In this document: positions 23,773-33,135 of the stretch, piece by piece
Layout of the letters: the number at the start of each line of letters is the position of its first letter
Position numbering within the stretch: position 1 is the stretch's first letter
NCBI RefSeq assembly: GCF_900142135.1
Contig: NZ_FQZU01000051.1
Span: forward strand, 1-34,727
From: Desulfatibacillum alkenivorans DSM 16219
Lineage (GTDB): Bacteria > Desulfobacterota > Desulfobacteria > Desulfobacterales > Desulfatibacillaceae
DNA length: 34,727 nt
Direction of reading: 5' to 3'
Program-made: the position numbers and the translations under genes
The notes under the pieces: model-generated
The model's database searches: none
Told to the model about the DNA's origin: nothing
The model's input: the letters and a program-made list of their open reading frames with translations, nothing else

Positions 23773-26595
23773 ATGGCGGGACGAAAAAAGGATACCCAGA
23801 ATAGAAAGCTCTTTCCTGAAGAACAACGGGATCTGTTTGAAAAATCCTATATGGAAGAGATGGAGGAACAGAAGAACCGGCCTGTGGAATGCCTTGGCAT
23901 GACCTTTGCCAACGATGAAAAACGCCGGGAGTATTTTACCGGAAAGCTGCGCGAAAAGTTGCAGGACCCCGAATTTCGCAAGATCGAGGGGTTTCCCATC
24001 GGCGAGGACGAGGACATCCTGGCTCTGTCCGACCCTCCATACTACACAGCCTGCCCCAATCCGTGGATTGAAGATTTTGTCAAACACTACGGCAAACCCT
24101 ATGACTCCAACATACCCTATCGCCGCGAACCCTTTGCCGTGGATGTGAGCGAGGGCAAGACCGATCCCATTTACCGGGCGCATTCCTACCACACCAAGGT
24201 GCCTCATTTGGCCATCGTGCCCAGCATCCTGCATTACACCGAACCGGGCGACGTGGTGCTGGACGGATTCTGCGGTTCGGGCATGACAGGTGTGGCGGCC
24301 CAGTGGTGCGGTGCGGCCCCTAAAAGTTATCGGCAAAAGGTGGAGGCGAATTTCAAGGCACAGGGTTTGACCCCTCTCAAATGGGGGGCGCGGCGGATGG
24401 TGCTGAACGACCTCTCCCCGGCAGCCACCTTCATTGCGGCCAACTACAACATCCCCTTTGACGTGCGCGCCTTTGCCAAGGCCGGCAGAAAAATCCTCAA
24501 GGAAGTCGAGCAGGAACTCGGGTGGATGTATGAGACCCTGCACACGGATGGCAAAACCAAGGGCCGCATCGAGTACACGGTGTGGAGCGAGGTCTTCACC
24601 TGCCCGGACTGCGCGGACGAGGTGGTCTTCCTGGATGAGGCATTGGACAAGGAGACCAAACGGGTGAGGGATACGTTTCCATGCCCGCATTGTGGGGCCA
24701 CCCTGACAAAAAGCAACATGGAGCGTGTGTTCGAAACCCGGCCTGACCCGACAACTGGCGAGCCATGGAAGAAAGTCAAATTCAGACCTTCATTGATTTG
24801 CTATCGAGCCACTGGAAACCGTTTTGAAAAGAAACCGGACGCTCAGGATTTCGAGACCCTGAAACGCATAGAGGAAATGTCCCTGCCGCCGGAAATCCCC
24901 ACCAACCGCTTTCCCATTGAGCAGATGTACCATGGCTCCCGGATCGAACCCAAAGGATTCACCCACATCCACCATTTCTTCCTGCCCAGGGCGGCTCAGG
25001 CCCTGGCCACGCTCTGGAAAAAGGCGGCGCAACACCCGGACCCTCGCACCCGGCATATGTTGCTGTATTTCGTAGAGCAGGCGATTCCTGGAATGTCGGT
25101 TCTCAATCGTTACTTGCCAACTGCTTTTTCCCAGACCAATAGGCAACTAACCGGTGTCTATTACGTGGCATCCCAGATTTCGGAAGTGGCGCCCGGATAT
25201 AATTTAGAGGGAAAACTATCCCGCCTGACGAAAGCATTTCAGCAGAGATCTGCTCGTGAAACAGCGGCTGTCATAAACACGGGAACCACGGCCCAGTTGA
25301 GCATGCCGGACGATTCCATCGACTACATCTTCACCGACCCGCCCTTTGGAGAAAACATTTACTATGCGGACCTGAATTTTCTTGTGGAGTCCTGGCACCG
25401 GGTGGTCACCAATGCCGAGCCCGAGGCCATCGTGGACAAGTTCAAGAAAAAGGGGATGCCTGAATACCAGCGGTTGATGCAGCAGTGCTTTGCCGAATAC
25501 TGCCGGGTGCTCAAGCCCGGCCGATGGATGACCGTGGTCTTTCACAATTCCAGGAATGCCGTGTGGAACGCCATCCAGGAAGCCATGCTGGCGGCGGGAT
25601 TCGTGGTGGCGGATGTGCGCACCCTCGATAAAAAACAAGGGTCTTACCGCCAAGTCACCAGCACCACCATGAAACAGGATTTGATTGTCTCGGCATACAA
25701 GCCCGATGGCGGGTTGGAAAAGCGTTTCGAGTTGTCCGCCGGGTCTGAGGATGGCGTGTGGGATTTTGTGCGCACCCATCTGAAACAGTTGCCGGTTTTC
25801 GTGTCTAAGGACGGCTTGGCCGAGGTGGTGGCCGAGCGTCAAAGCTACATGTTGTATGACCGAATGGTCGCCTTCCACGTGCAGCGCAGAGTCACCGTGC
25901 CCATGTCTGCCGCCGATTTTTATGCCGGACTCATGCAGCGTTTTTCCAAACGGGACGGCATGTACTTTTTGCCGGACCAGACGGCCGAGTATGATAAAAA
26001 GCGCATGAGTGTGCGCGAAATCATCCAGTTGGAACTGTTCGTGTCCGATGAAGCCTCGGCCATCCTTTGGCTCAAGCAGCAGTTGTCCCAAAAGCCCCAG
26101 ACATTCCAGGACTTGGTTCCCCAGTTCCTCAAACAGATCGGCGGATGGCAAAAACACGAAAAGCCATTGGAGCTTTCTCAACTCCTTGATGACACCTTTC
26201 TTTGTTACGACGGCAAGGGGGATGTTCCCAGTCAGATTCACAGCTACCTGTCCACTAACTTCAAGGACCTGCGTAACCTGGAAAAGGACGATCCAGCCCT
26301 GATGGTTAAGGCCAAGGATCGTTGGTACGTACCTGATCCTAACAAAGTTGGGGATATGGAGAAAAAGCGTGACAAGGCCTTGCTCAAAGAGTTTGAGGAA
26401 TACAAAGAAGCCAAGAAAAAACTCAAAGTTTTTCGCCTTGAAGCCGTCCGCGCCGGATTCAAAAAGGCATGGCAGGAAAAGGATTACGCCGTCATCATCG
26501 CCGTGGCCGAAAAGATTCCCGACAAGGTTCTCCAGGAAGATCAAAAATTGCTGATGTGGTACGATCAGGCAGTGACGAGGATGGGAGAGGGATGA
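23773..26595 (+). CDS. pglXI: BREX type 3 DNA adenine methyltransferase PglXI
   Basis: This is a 940-residue N6-adenine methyltransferase that marks host DNA in type 3 BREX. The SAM-binding motif LDGFCGSGMTG is at about 163-173 and the catalytic motif IV DPPF at about 522-525, in TDPPFGENIYYADL. A further DPPYY lies before motif I at 87-91, in LSDPPYYTACPNPW. Between motif I and DPPF lies a zinc ribbon with CPDC at 277-280 and CPHC at 304-307. The C-terminal ~150 residues are Lys/Glu-rich and helical. The ATG at 23773 is chosen because GGAG precedes it by 7 bases; an ATG at 23734 adds 13 residues. The gene follows the TGCGCATAG cluster. Confidence 0.92.
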   Translation: MAGRKKDTQNRKLFPEEQRDLFEKSYMEEMEEQKNRPVECLGMTFANDEKRREYFTGKLREKLQDPEFRKIEGFPIGEDEDILALSDPPYYTACPNPWIEDFVKHYGKPYDSNIPYRREPFAVDVSEGKTDPIYRAHSYHTKVPHLAIVPSILHYTEPGDVVLDGFCGSGMTGVAAQWCGAAPKSYRQKVEANFKAQGLTPLKWGARRMVLNDLSPAATFIAANYNIPFDVRAFAKAGRKILKEVEQELGWMYETLHTDGKTKGRIEYTVWSEVFTCPDCADEVVFLDEALDKETKRVRDTFPCPHCGATLTKSNMERVFETRPDPTTGEPWKKVKFRPSLICYRATGNRFEKKPDAQDFETLKRIEEMSLPPEIPTNRFPIEQMYHGSRIEPKGFTHIHHFFLPRAAQALATLWKKAAQHPDPRTRHMLLYFVEQAIPGMSVLNRYLPTAFSQTNRQLTGVYYVASQISEVAPGYNLEGKLSRLTKAFQQRSARETAAVINTGTTAQLSMPDDSIDYIFTDPPFGENIYYADLNFLVESWHRVVTNAEPEAIVDKFKKKGMPEYQRLMQQCFAEYCRVLKPGRWMTVVFHNSRNAVWNAIQEAMLAAGFVVADVRTLDKKQGSYRQVTSTTMKQDLIVSAYKPDGGLEKRFELSAGSEDGVWDFVRTHLKQLPVFVSKDGLAEVVAERQSYMLYDRMVAFHVQRRVTVPMSAADFYAGLMQRFSKRDGMYFLPDQTAEYDKKRMSVREIIQLELFVSDEASAILWLKQQLSQKPQTFQDLVPQFLKQIGGWQKHEKPLELSQLLDDTFLCYDGKGDVPSQIHSYLSTNFKDLRNLEKDDPALMVKAKDRWYVPDPNKVGDMEKKRDKALLKEFEEYKEAKKKLKVFRLEAVRAGFKKAWQEKDYAVIIAVAEKIPDKVLQEDQKLLMWYDQAVTRMGEG

Positions 26596-26638
26596 ATTTC
26601 AGTGGACGCTAATGAACAGAAGTTTGGGAGATAAACAT

Positions 26639-28312
26639 ATGAACATCAACGCAAGTATTATCGACCAGCGAGTGACCGGTATTATAGAGGAACATCCCGA
26701 ATGGCTGCCGGTTGGCAATGATCTTAATAAAAAGAAATCAGCAGCGTTTGTGCAGTTGTGCATCTCAACTTGTCTTGAGATCTCCATGGAGGATGCCGCC
26801 GACCTGATTACTGAAGGCGGCAATGACGCAGGCGTTGATGGACTCCATGTGGGCGAAGTTGAGGACGGGGAGTTTTTGGTCACAATTTTTCAGGGTAAAT
26901 ATAAAGTTAAGGATCTGAGCGGTGAAGCAAACTTTCCGGAAAATGGCGTCCAGAAGGCTGTTGACACCGTACAAGTGCTTTTCGACCCTTACCGGAAAGC
27001 CGCCTTAAATAAAAAGATCGAGCCAAAAATTGAAGAAATTCGGTCTCTCATTCGTGACGCCTTTATTCCTAATGTACGTGTTATCTTATGCAACAATGGC
27101 GCAAAATGGACGGATCAAGCCAACAATTGGATTGATGAAGCAAAAAAGGATTACGGCGACAAGGTTGATTTTGTTCATTTCAATCATGACACCATAGTCA
27201 ATATCCTGCAAAGAAGTAAAAAGGTCGATACCACCTTGACCTTGAGCGGGCAAGCGATTGTTGAGGATATGAATTACATGCGCGTTTTGGTTGGACGTGT
27301 TTCAGTGCATGAGATCCATCGGCTGTTTAATGACCACGGCGACAAACTTTTGGAAAGAAATATTCGTCGTTATCTGGGCCTTCACACCAATCGCGTCAAT
27401 ACGGCCATTCATGAGACTCTTTGTGATCAGCAACGTTCGGACAAGTTTTATTTCTATAATAACGGCATAACAGTGGTATGTGACAAGTTTGATTACAACG
27501 CCTTTCAAAAGTCGGATTACAAGGTCCAATTAAAAAATATGCAGGTTATTAACGGAGGGCAGACCTGCAAAACCATACAGGAAACCTTGAATAGCGTTTT
27601 GCCTGGCATGGCAGGGGAGTCAGCCTATGTCATGCTTCGAGTATATCAACTTGCTGAGACGCACAAAGATTTTATCCAAGACATAACATATGCAACAAAT
27701 AGCCAGAATCCCGTTGATCTGCGTGATTTGCGTTCTAATGACCAGATTCAAAAACAACTTGAAATCGGTATATCCGATCTTGGATACACATATAAGCGGC
27801 AGAGAGAAGAGGGCGGAAGCGGGTCAAGCGTCATTACCAGTTCCATTGTTGCTGAATCTGTGCTGGCAATCTGGAGGCTGCGGCCGCATCAGGCAAAGTT
27901 TCGCCGCAAAGAGCACTTTGGAAAATTGTACGATGATATTTTTAAAAACCTGAATGCGGCTCAAGCGCTCCTTGCCGTTTTAATTTTTCGAACCGTTGAA
28001 AATGAGAGGAAACGTCCATCTTCGGAGTCCCCTCCCGCTTTTCTGCCGTATGCATCCCATTATATTTCTATGCTGATTGGTAAAAAACTTTTGGCTGACA
28101 TGGCGGTCTCGGTACAGGAGGTTTCTCATCGGAATTTTCATGATCTTTACCAAAGGTATACAGAAAAGCAAACTGAATATCATGAGCAAGCCGTGAATGA
28201 TCTGACTGACGCTTTGAAGTCATGTTATGGGGATAGGGAGATCTCATTACAGCAGCTTTCTGCTACCTTCAGGCGCGGCGATCTTCTTGAAATGCTGGGT
28301 ACGCATGAATAA
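26639..28312 (+). CDS. AIPR (abortive phage infection) protein embedded in BREX
   Basis: The 557-residue protein has the AIPR hallmark FYFYNNGITVVC at about 270-281 and VINGGQTCKTI at about 303-312. Its N-terminal part has EGGNDAGVDG (59-68) and then FQGKYK (Gln85, Lys87), spaced like a PD-(D/E)XK nuclease core with Gln in place of Glu. AIPR proteins are linked to abortive infection. GGGAG 8 bases upstream supports the ATG at 26639. The gene is visibly more AT-rich than pglXI and brxHII, suggesting separate acquisition. Its stop overlaps the brxHII start (ATGAATAA), so it is translationally coupled to the core operon. It is not one of the canonical type 3 genes. Confidence 0.85.
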   Translation: MNINASIIDQRVTGIIEEHPEWLPVGNDLNKKKSAAFVQLCISTCLEISMEDAADLITEGGNDAGVDGLHVGEVEDGEFLVTIFQGKYKVKDLSGEANFPENGVQKAVDTVQVLFDPYRKAALNKKIEPKIEEIRSLIRDAFIPNVRVILCNNGAKWTDQANNWIDEAKKDYGDKVDFVHFNHDTIVNILQRSKKVDTTLTLSGQAIVEDMNYMRVLVGRVSVHEIHRLFNDHGDKLLERNIRRYLGLHTNRVNTAIHETLCDQQRSDKFYFYNNGITVVCDKFDYNAFQKSDYKVQLKNMQVINGGQTCKTIQETLNSVLPGMAGESAYVMLRVYQLAETHKDFIQDITYATNSQNPVDLRDLRSNDQIQKQLEIGISDLGYTYKRQREEGGSGSSVITSSIVAESVLAIWRLRPHQAKFRRKEHFGKLYDDIFKNLNAAQALLAVLIFRTVENERKRPSSESPPAFLPYASHYISMLIGKKLLADMAVSVQEVSHRNFHDLYQRYTEKQTEYHEQAVNDLTDALKSCYGDREISLQQLSATFRRGDLLEMLGTHE

Positions 28313-31142
28313 CACATGGCAATACAGCATTGCTCATCAATGTGTGTGCCAAATCATAGAAGCCCAGAATCTCTGGGGAGAGAGTACCTGCCGGGTCTGG
28401 CTCCCGGAGCGCAACACAGTGGTCCGCGTTCCACTTTCCATGCTTCAGCCTTTGGAGGATGCTGGCGCCAATTCGTCCGGCCACATTGCCTATGTCGCCG
28501 CCGCCGCTCGGGTGGCAGACGCCTTGACCCAGGATGTGCTGCTTGCTCCCATCGAATCCACGGTCATCCCTTTGCCGCATCAAATCCGGGCCCTGACGCG
28601 CGCCGTCGAGCATGACAGGGTGCGTTATCTTTTGGCCGATGAAGTCGGGCTGGGCAAAACCATCGAGGCCGGGCTCATCCTGCGGGAGTTGAAGCTCCGC
28701 GGCCTGGCCCGGAGGATATTGGTCATCGCACCCAAGGGGCTTGCGACCCAATGGGTCAGTGAGATGCAGTTTCATTTCGGGGAGACCTTCCAGCTTGTAT
28801 TGCCCGAGGACGTCAAGACCCTCAAGCGGATCGCGCCGGATTCCTTGCAGAATAAACCAAGCGCCGGCAATCATGACCGGGCGACGATTCCCGCCAATGC
28901 CTGGCAAATGTTCTCGCAGGTGGTGGCGCCCATGGATTCGGTCAAACCCATGGACAAACGCCGGGGATGGAGTGCGGCCCAGGTGGGCGAATTCAACCGG
29001 GAACGGTTTGATGACCTGATCTCCGCAGGCTGGGACCTTGTGATCGTAGACGAGGCGCATCGCCTTGGCGGCAGCACGGATCAGGTGGCGCGCTTTAAAT
29101 TGGGCAAGGGCCTTTCCGAGGCGGCGCCGTATCTTTTGTTATTGTCAGCCACCCCGCATCAGGGAAAAACCGACGCCTTCCACAGATTGGTTTCCTTATT
29201 GGACGCCGACGAGTTTCCGGATATTTCGAGCGTCACCCGGGACAAGGTCCAGCCCTATGTGATCCGTACGGAAAAGCGCCAGGCCATCGACGCCGACGGC
29301 AACCCCCTGTTCAAACCCAGGCGCACCGAGCTGGCCTCCGTGTCGTGGGAGGCTCGCCATGATGCTCAACGCCGGTTGTACGAAGCCGTGACCGCATACG
29401 CCCGGGAGGGTTATAATCAGGCCATGATGGAAAAGAGGAATTACATCGGGTTCCTGATGATCCTGATGCAGCGCCTGGTGGTTTCCAGCACGGCGGCCAT
29501 ACGCACCACCCTTGAACGCAGACTCGAAGCCCTGGTCGCGCCTCAGGAGCAGATGAGCCTGTTTCCCGAGTTCTCCGAAGACGAATGGGCCGACCTGGAC
29601 GGCCAGGAACAAATCGAGATGCTCTTGCAGAGCCGCTTCAAGGCGCTCAAGAACGAGCGGGCCGAGGTGAAACTGCTTTTGGACGCCGCCGCCGGATGCG
29701 AGCAGATCGGCCCCGACGCCAAAGCTGAAGCTTTGCTTGACTGGCTCTACCGCCTGCAATCCGAGGAAGGCGACCCGGACCTGAAGGCTTTGGTGTTCAC
29801 CGAATTTGTGCCCACCCAGGAAATGTTGCGACAATTTTTGACGGAGCGCGGCTTCTCGGTCGTCTGCCTCAACGGTTCCATGGGCATGGAGGAGCGTAAG
29901 CGGGTGCAGGAGGACTTCGCCGGGGACGCCCGCATTCTGATTTCCACCGACGCCGGCGGCGAGGGATTGAACCTGCAATTCTGCCATGTGGTCATCAATT
30001 ACGATATCCCATGGAATCCTATGCGGCTTGAGCAGCGCATCGGCAGGGTGGACCGCATCGGACAGACACATGTCGTGCGTGCGGTGAATTTTGTTTTCGA
30101 GGATTCCGTCGAGTATCGGGTGCGGGAAGTGTTGGAGACCAAGCTTGCGATCATCTTCGAAGAATTCGGCATCGACAAGACCGGCGATGTTTTGGATTCG
30201 GCGCAGGCCGGTAAACTGTTTGATGAAATGTATGTGGAGGCGATCCTCAACCCCGACCGCGTGACTGAATCCGTGGAGGCCGCTGTGGCCCGGTTGGAGG
30301 AACAGACCCGTGAGGCGAGGACCGGAGCCTCCATCCTGGGGGAGGCGGGAAACCTGGATCCAGGCGAGGCGCAACGCCTTATGACCCATCCTTTGCCCTA
30401 TTGGGTCGAACGCATGACCGTGAGTTATCTTACCGCTAACGGCGGCAAGGCCGAAAAGAAGAAGCATGGATGGCGCCTCGAATGGCCTGACGGGGAAACC
30501 CTCCGGAACGTGGTCTTTAGCGGCAAGGAAGCGGATCAGCGGCCTGGATCCCTGCATTTGACCCTGGAAGAACCCAAGGTGCGGGGCCTGGCCATGCGCC
30601 TGCCTCGTCTGGCGCCCGGGCAACCCATACCCATCGTATCGATTCCAGGCTTGTCCGAAGAAATCCAAGGGGTCTGGTCCTTGTGGCGAATTGCCATCGC
30701 CTCCATGGAATGGAATCGTCGGCGCATCATGCCTCTGTTTTTGGCGGACAATGGGATGGTGTACGTGCCGACGGCAAAACGGATTTGGGATCTGATGCTT
30801 TCCGCGGACGCTGAGGTCGGCGCCATGTGGGACATGGATCTGGCAATGCAAGCTCATGAAAAGATGCATGAGGCTGCAGAGGAGCATGGCCGCCCGATCT
30901 ATGAGGAGTTGGTTCGGGAACACCGGAACCGGATTTCCAGGGAACGGGAAAAGGCGGACTATGCTTTTGCAGCCCGGCGCCGGAACATAGAAAAAATCGG
31001 TCTGCCCCAGGTGCGCAATTATCGCCTGAATCTTCTTGACCAGGAAGAACATGATCTCAAAGAGCAACTTGACCGGAAGGCCCAGGCCTATCCCGAATTA
31101 ACGCCGTTGCTGATGATACGCGTGGAGGGAAATCGTGAATAG
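28305..31142 (+). CDS. brxHII: BREX type 3 helicase BrxHII (SNF2-like)
   Basis: This is a superfamily 2 helicase/translocase of 945 residues. Walker A is in LADEVGLGKTIEAG (GLGKT at 115-119), the DEAH box in VIVDEAHRLGG at 249-252, and motif III is LLSATPHQGK. The C-terminal RecA domain has LVFTEFVPTQEML, ISTDAGGEGLNLQ and EQRIGRVDRIGQ (motif VI). The Lys/Glu-rich C-terminal ~250 residues are specific to this group. The start is the ATG within the AIPR stop (8-base overlap); the open frame begins earlier at 28227 inside AIPR. BrxHII is the type 3 signature helicase. Its stop overlaps the pglZ start. Confidence 0.92.
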   Translation: MNNTWQYSIAHQCVCQIIEAQNLWGESTCRVWLPERNTVVRVPLSMLQPLEDAGANSSGHIAYVAAAARVADALTQDVLLAPIESTVIPLPHQIRALTRAVEHDRVRYLLADEVGLGKTIEAGLILRELKLRGLARRILVIAPKGLATQWVSEMQFHFGETFQLVLPEDVKTLKRIAPDSLQNKPSAGNHDRATIPANAWQMFSQVVAPMDSVKPMDKRRGWSAAQVGEFNRERFDDLISAGWDLVIVDEAHRLGGSTDQVARFKLGKGLSEAAPYLLLLSATPHQGKTDAFHRLVSLLDADEFPDISSVTRDKVQPYVIRTEKRQAIDADGNPLFKPRRTELASVSWEARHDAQRRLYEAVTAYAREGYNQAMMEKRNYIGFLMILMQRLVVSSTAAIRTTLERRLEALVAPQEQMSLFPEFSEDEWADLDGQEQIEMLLQSRFKALKNERAEVKLLLDAAAGCEQIGPDAKAEALLDWLYRLQSEEGDPDLKALVFTEFVPTQEMLRQFLTERGFSVVCLNGSMGMEERKRVQEDFAGDARILISTDAGGEGLNLQFCHVVINYDIPWNPMRLEQRIGRVDRIGQTHVVRAVNFVFEDSVEYRVREVLETKLAIIFEEFGIDKTGDVLDSAQAGKLFDEMYVEAILNPDRVTESVEAAVARLEEQTREARTGASILGEAGNLDPGEAQRLMTHPLPYWVERMTVSYLTANGGKAEKKKHGWRLEWPDGETLRNVVFSGKEADQRPGSLHLTLEEPKVRGLAMRLPRLAPGQPIPIVSIPGLSEEIQGVWSLWRIAIASMEWNRRRIMPLFLADNGMVYVPTAKRIWDLMLSADAEVGAMWDMDLAMQAHEKMHEAAEEHGRPIYEELVREHRNRISREREKADYAFAARRRNIEKIGLPQVRNYRLNLLDQEEHDLKEQLDRKAQAYPELTPLLMIRVEGNRE

Positions 31143-33135
31143 CTGGCGGGATCAAATCCTGAATGAGTTCACCCCGAACGTGGCCAAATTGACCCTTGCG
31201 GCGGACCCGGACGGACTGCTCCTTGAGGAAGGAATTCTTGAAGGGGTTAGGGATCGGGGATTTGAATTGATCCCGTTCGAAGACCACATCGCATTCCGCT
31301 ACGCCTATGAATCCAAATTCCGGTCCCGCTGGGATCGCGGCGAGCATACTGACCTCGTGGTCGTACTGCGTTCACAGGCCAGCGACCTGAATGGATTGCC
31401 ATTCGATCTTTTGCAGGCCGGACGCAAACTATCCTTTAATTTAGGCGACATTTTTCCGAACCTCAGCTACCCGGTTGTCACGGCGCTGGAAACCGGAGAC
31501 CTGGACGCCCTATATGGTGCGCAACAACGGCATGCCCCGGGCCAGTTGGGGGACAACGCCACCAAAGAGTTTGTCCTGCGCCACGTCTTTGAAATTGCGC
31601 CGGAACTGATCAAACAGCCATCGGATTTGCTTCGAGTTCTTCTCCGCCGGCATTACCGGGGTCGTCGAATACCGGATGCGCTGGATGCCCGTTTCATACA
31701 AATTTTGCGGCAGAACAAGGTGTTTGACGAGTGGCCGCTTGAGATTATCGTTTCAGACAGGGAAGCCTTTTTTGCCTTCCTGCAGGAACGGTGGCCTGTT
31801 TTTTTAGACCAAGCGTCGGCCGGAGCCGGGAAGGATATCGAACCTTGCAACTTGTCCATGGACGGCCCTGTCGACCTGCCCTTTGACCACGACGATATCC
31901 GCGTCTACATCGATAATCTTTTTATTGAGGGGCTCCTGCAGCCCGTGCCTCATGCCGCCGCCGATTCATTGAAGGACTCGTGGGTGCACATCGGCGTTCA
32001 GGATGCTTCCCGTGAAGACCAGCTTCTGCGTCTTGACAAACTCATTGCCAACCTGAATAGCTCTCTGCCTTCGGAAGAAGCGCGGCACACAGAATGGTTT
32101 CGGTTTGCGCGTGGGTGGGCGGAATTGATTCTGCTTTTCCATGAAATGTCCGGCTCCGATCACGAGGACGCCTTCCAAAAAGTGCAGAGCCTCCGGGATC
32201 AGCTGGACGAGAGGTTCACCGGCTGGTTGCTAAAACGCTACGCCGGCCTCGTCAATCTTCCGCCGGCGCCTCCGGTCATGCTTCACCATATGCCTCGATT
32301 CTTGGCCAGACAGGTGGAGGACGACGCGGTAAAGGTCGCCATGGTCGTGGTGGACGGCCTTGCCATGGACCAATGGCTGGTCATCCGCAATATTTTAAAT
32401 AAAAAATACCCTGGACTGCGATTCCGAGAGCAATCGGTGTTTGCCTGGGTTCCAACCCTCACGTCTGTATCCAGGCAGGCTGCATTCGCCGGTAAGGCTC
32501 CAGCTTTTTTCCCGAATAGCATCATGACCACCAATAAGGAACCGGCTCTCTGGGCCCAATTCTGGGCCGATCAGCGGCTGTCTCAGCAAGAGGTGATATT
32601 CATGAAGGGGCTCGGCGACGGCGACGTCGAAAACGTGGCGGAGGCCTTGTCCCATCCAAAGGCTAAAGTCGCCGGTCTGGTCGTGGACAAGGTGGACAAG
32701 ATCATGCATGGAATGGAGATGGGAACCGCCGGCATGCACAACCAGGTGCGGCAATGGGCGGAACAACCCTACCTGCACTCCTTGTTTGAATTGTTGCAGG
32801 ATAAAGGCTATCGCATCTTCCTGACCTCGGACCATGGAAACATCGAGGCCGCGGGATGCGGCCGGCCCAAGGAAGGCGGCGTTGCCGACCTGCGGGGCGA
32901 GCGGGTGCGTATTTACCCCGGCGCCATTCTGCGCGACCAGGTCAAGGAACGGTTTCCAGATGCACTGGAATGGGGAAGCGCCGGACTGCCCGAGAACTAC
33001 TTCGCCCTTATCGCCCCCGCCAGACGAGCCTTTATCAATGAAAAAATTAGTATTGTGGGACATGGCGGAGTTTCCATCGAAGAGATCATCGTCCCACTTA
33101 TACAAATAGAAAAAGAGAGTATGAATGCCTTATAG
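31135..33135 (+). CDS. pglZ: BREX alkaline-phosphatase-superfamily protein PglZ
   Basis: This 666-residue protein is the hallmark gene of all BREX systems. The alkaline-phosphatase-like domain occupies the C-terminal half. VVDGLAMDQ at 405-413 gives the first metal Asp, PTLTSVSR at 440-447 the nucleophile region, SDHGNIEA at 565-572 the Asp/His metal ligands, and GHGGVS at 642-647 a further His. The N-terminal ~390 residues are the variable PglZ region. Translation starts at a GTG overlapping the brxHII stop by 8 bases (GTGAATAG), so coupling is likely. The PglZ domain is required for defence, with a metal-dependent nuclease or phosphatase activity proposed. Confidence 0.93.
   Translation: MNSWRDQILNEFTPNVAKLTLAADPDGLLLEEGILEGVRDRGFELIPFEDHIAFRYAYESKFRSRWDRGEHTDLVVVLRSQASDLNGLPFDLLQAGRKLSFNLGDIFPNLSYPVVTALETGDLDALYGAQQRHAPGQLGDNATKEFVLRHVFEIAPELIKQPSDLLRVLLRRHYRGRRIPDALDARFIQILRQNKVFDEWPLEIIVSDREAFFAFLQERWPVFLDQASAGAGKDIEPCNLSMDGPVDLPFDHDDIRVYIDNLFIEGLLQPVPHAAADSLKDSWVHIGVQDASREDQLLRLDKLIANLNSSLPSEEARHTEWFRFARGWAELILLFHEMSGSDHEDAFQKVQSLRDQLDERFTGWLLKRYAGLVNLPPAPPVMLHHMPRFLARQVEDDAVKVAMVVVDGLAMDQWLVIRNILNKKYPGLRFREQSVFAWVPTLTSVSRQAAFAGKAPAFFPNSIMTTNKEPALWAQFWADQRLSQQEVIFMKGLGDGDVENVAEALSHPKAKVAGLVVDKVDKIMHGMEMGTAGMHNQVRQWAEQPYLHSLFELLQDKGYRIFLTSDHGNIEAAGCGRPKEGGVADLRGERVRIYPGAILRDQVKERFPDALEWGSAGLPENYFALIAPARRAFINEKISIVGHGGVSIEEIIVPLIQIEKESMNAL

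Noticed and set aside
29196-31067. Long minus-strand open frame (623 codons) opposite brxHII, and similar ones opposite pglXI, int, brxC and the sigma-54 activator
   Set aside because: They lie antisense to strongly recognised genes, lack ribosome sites, and show His/Gly/Pro-rich composition typical of shadows of GC-biased codons.
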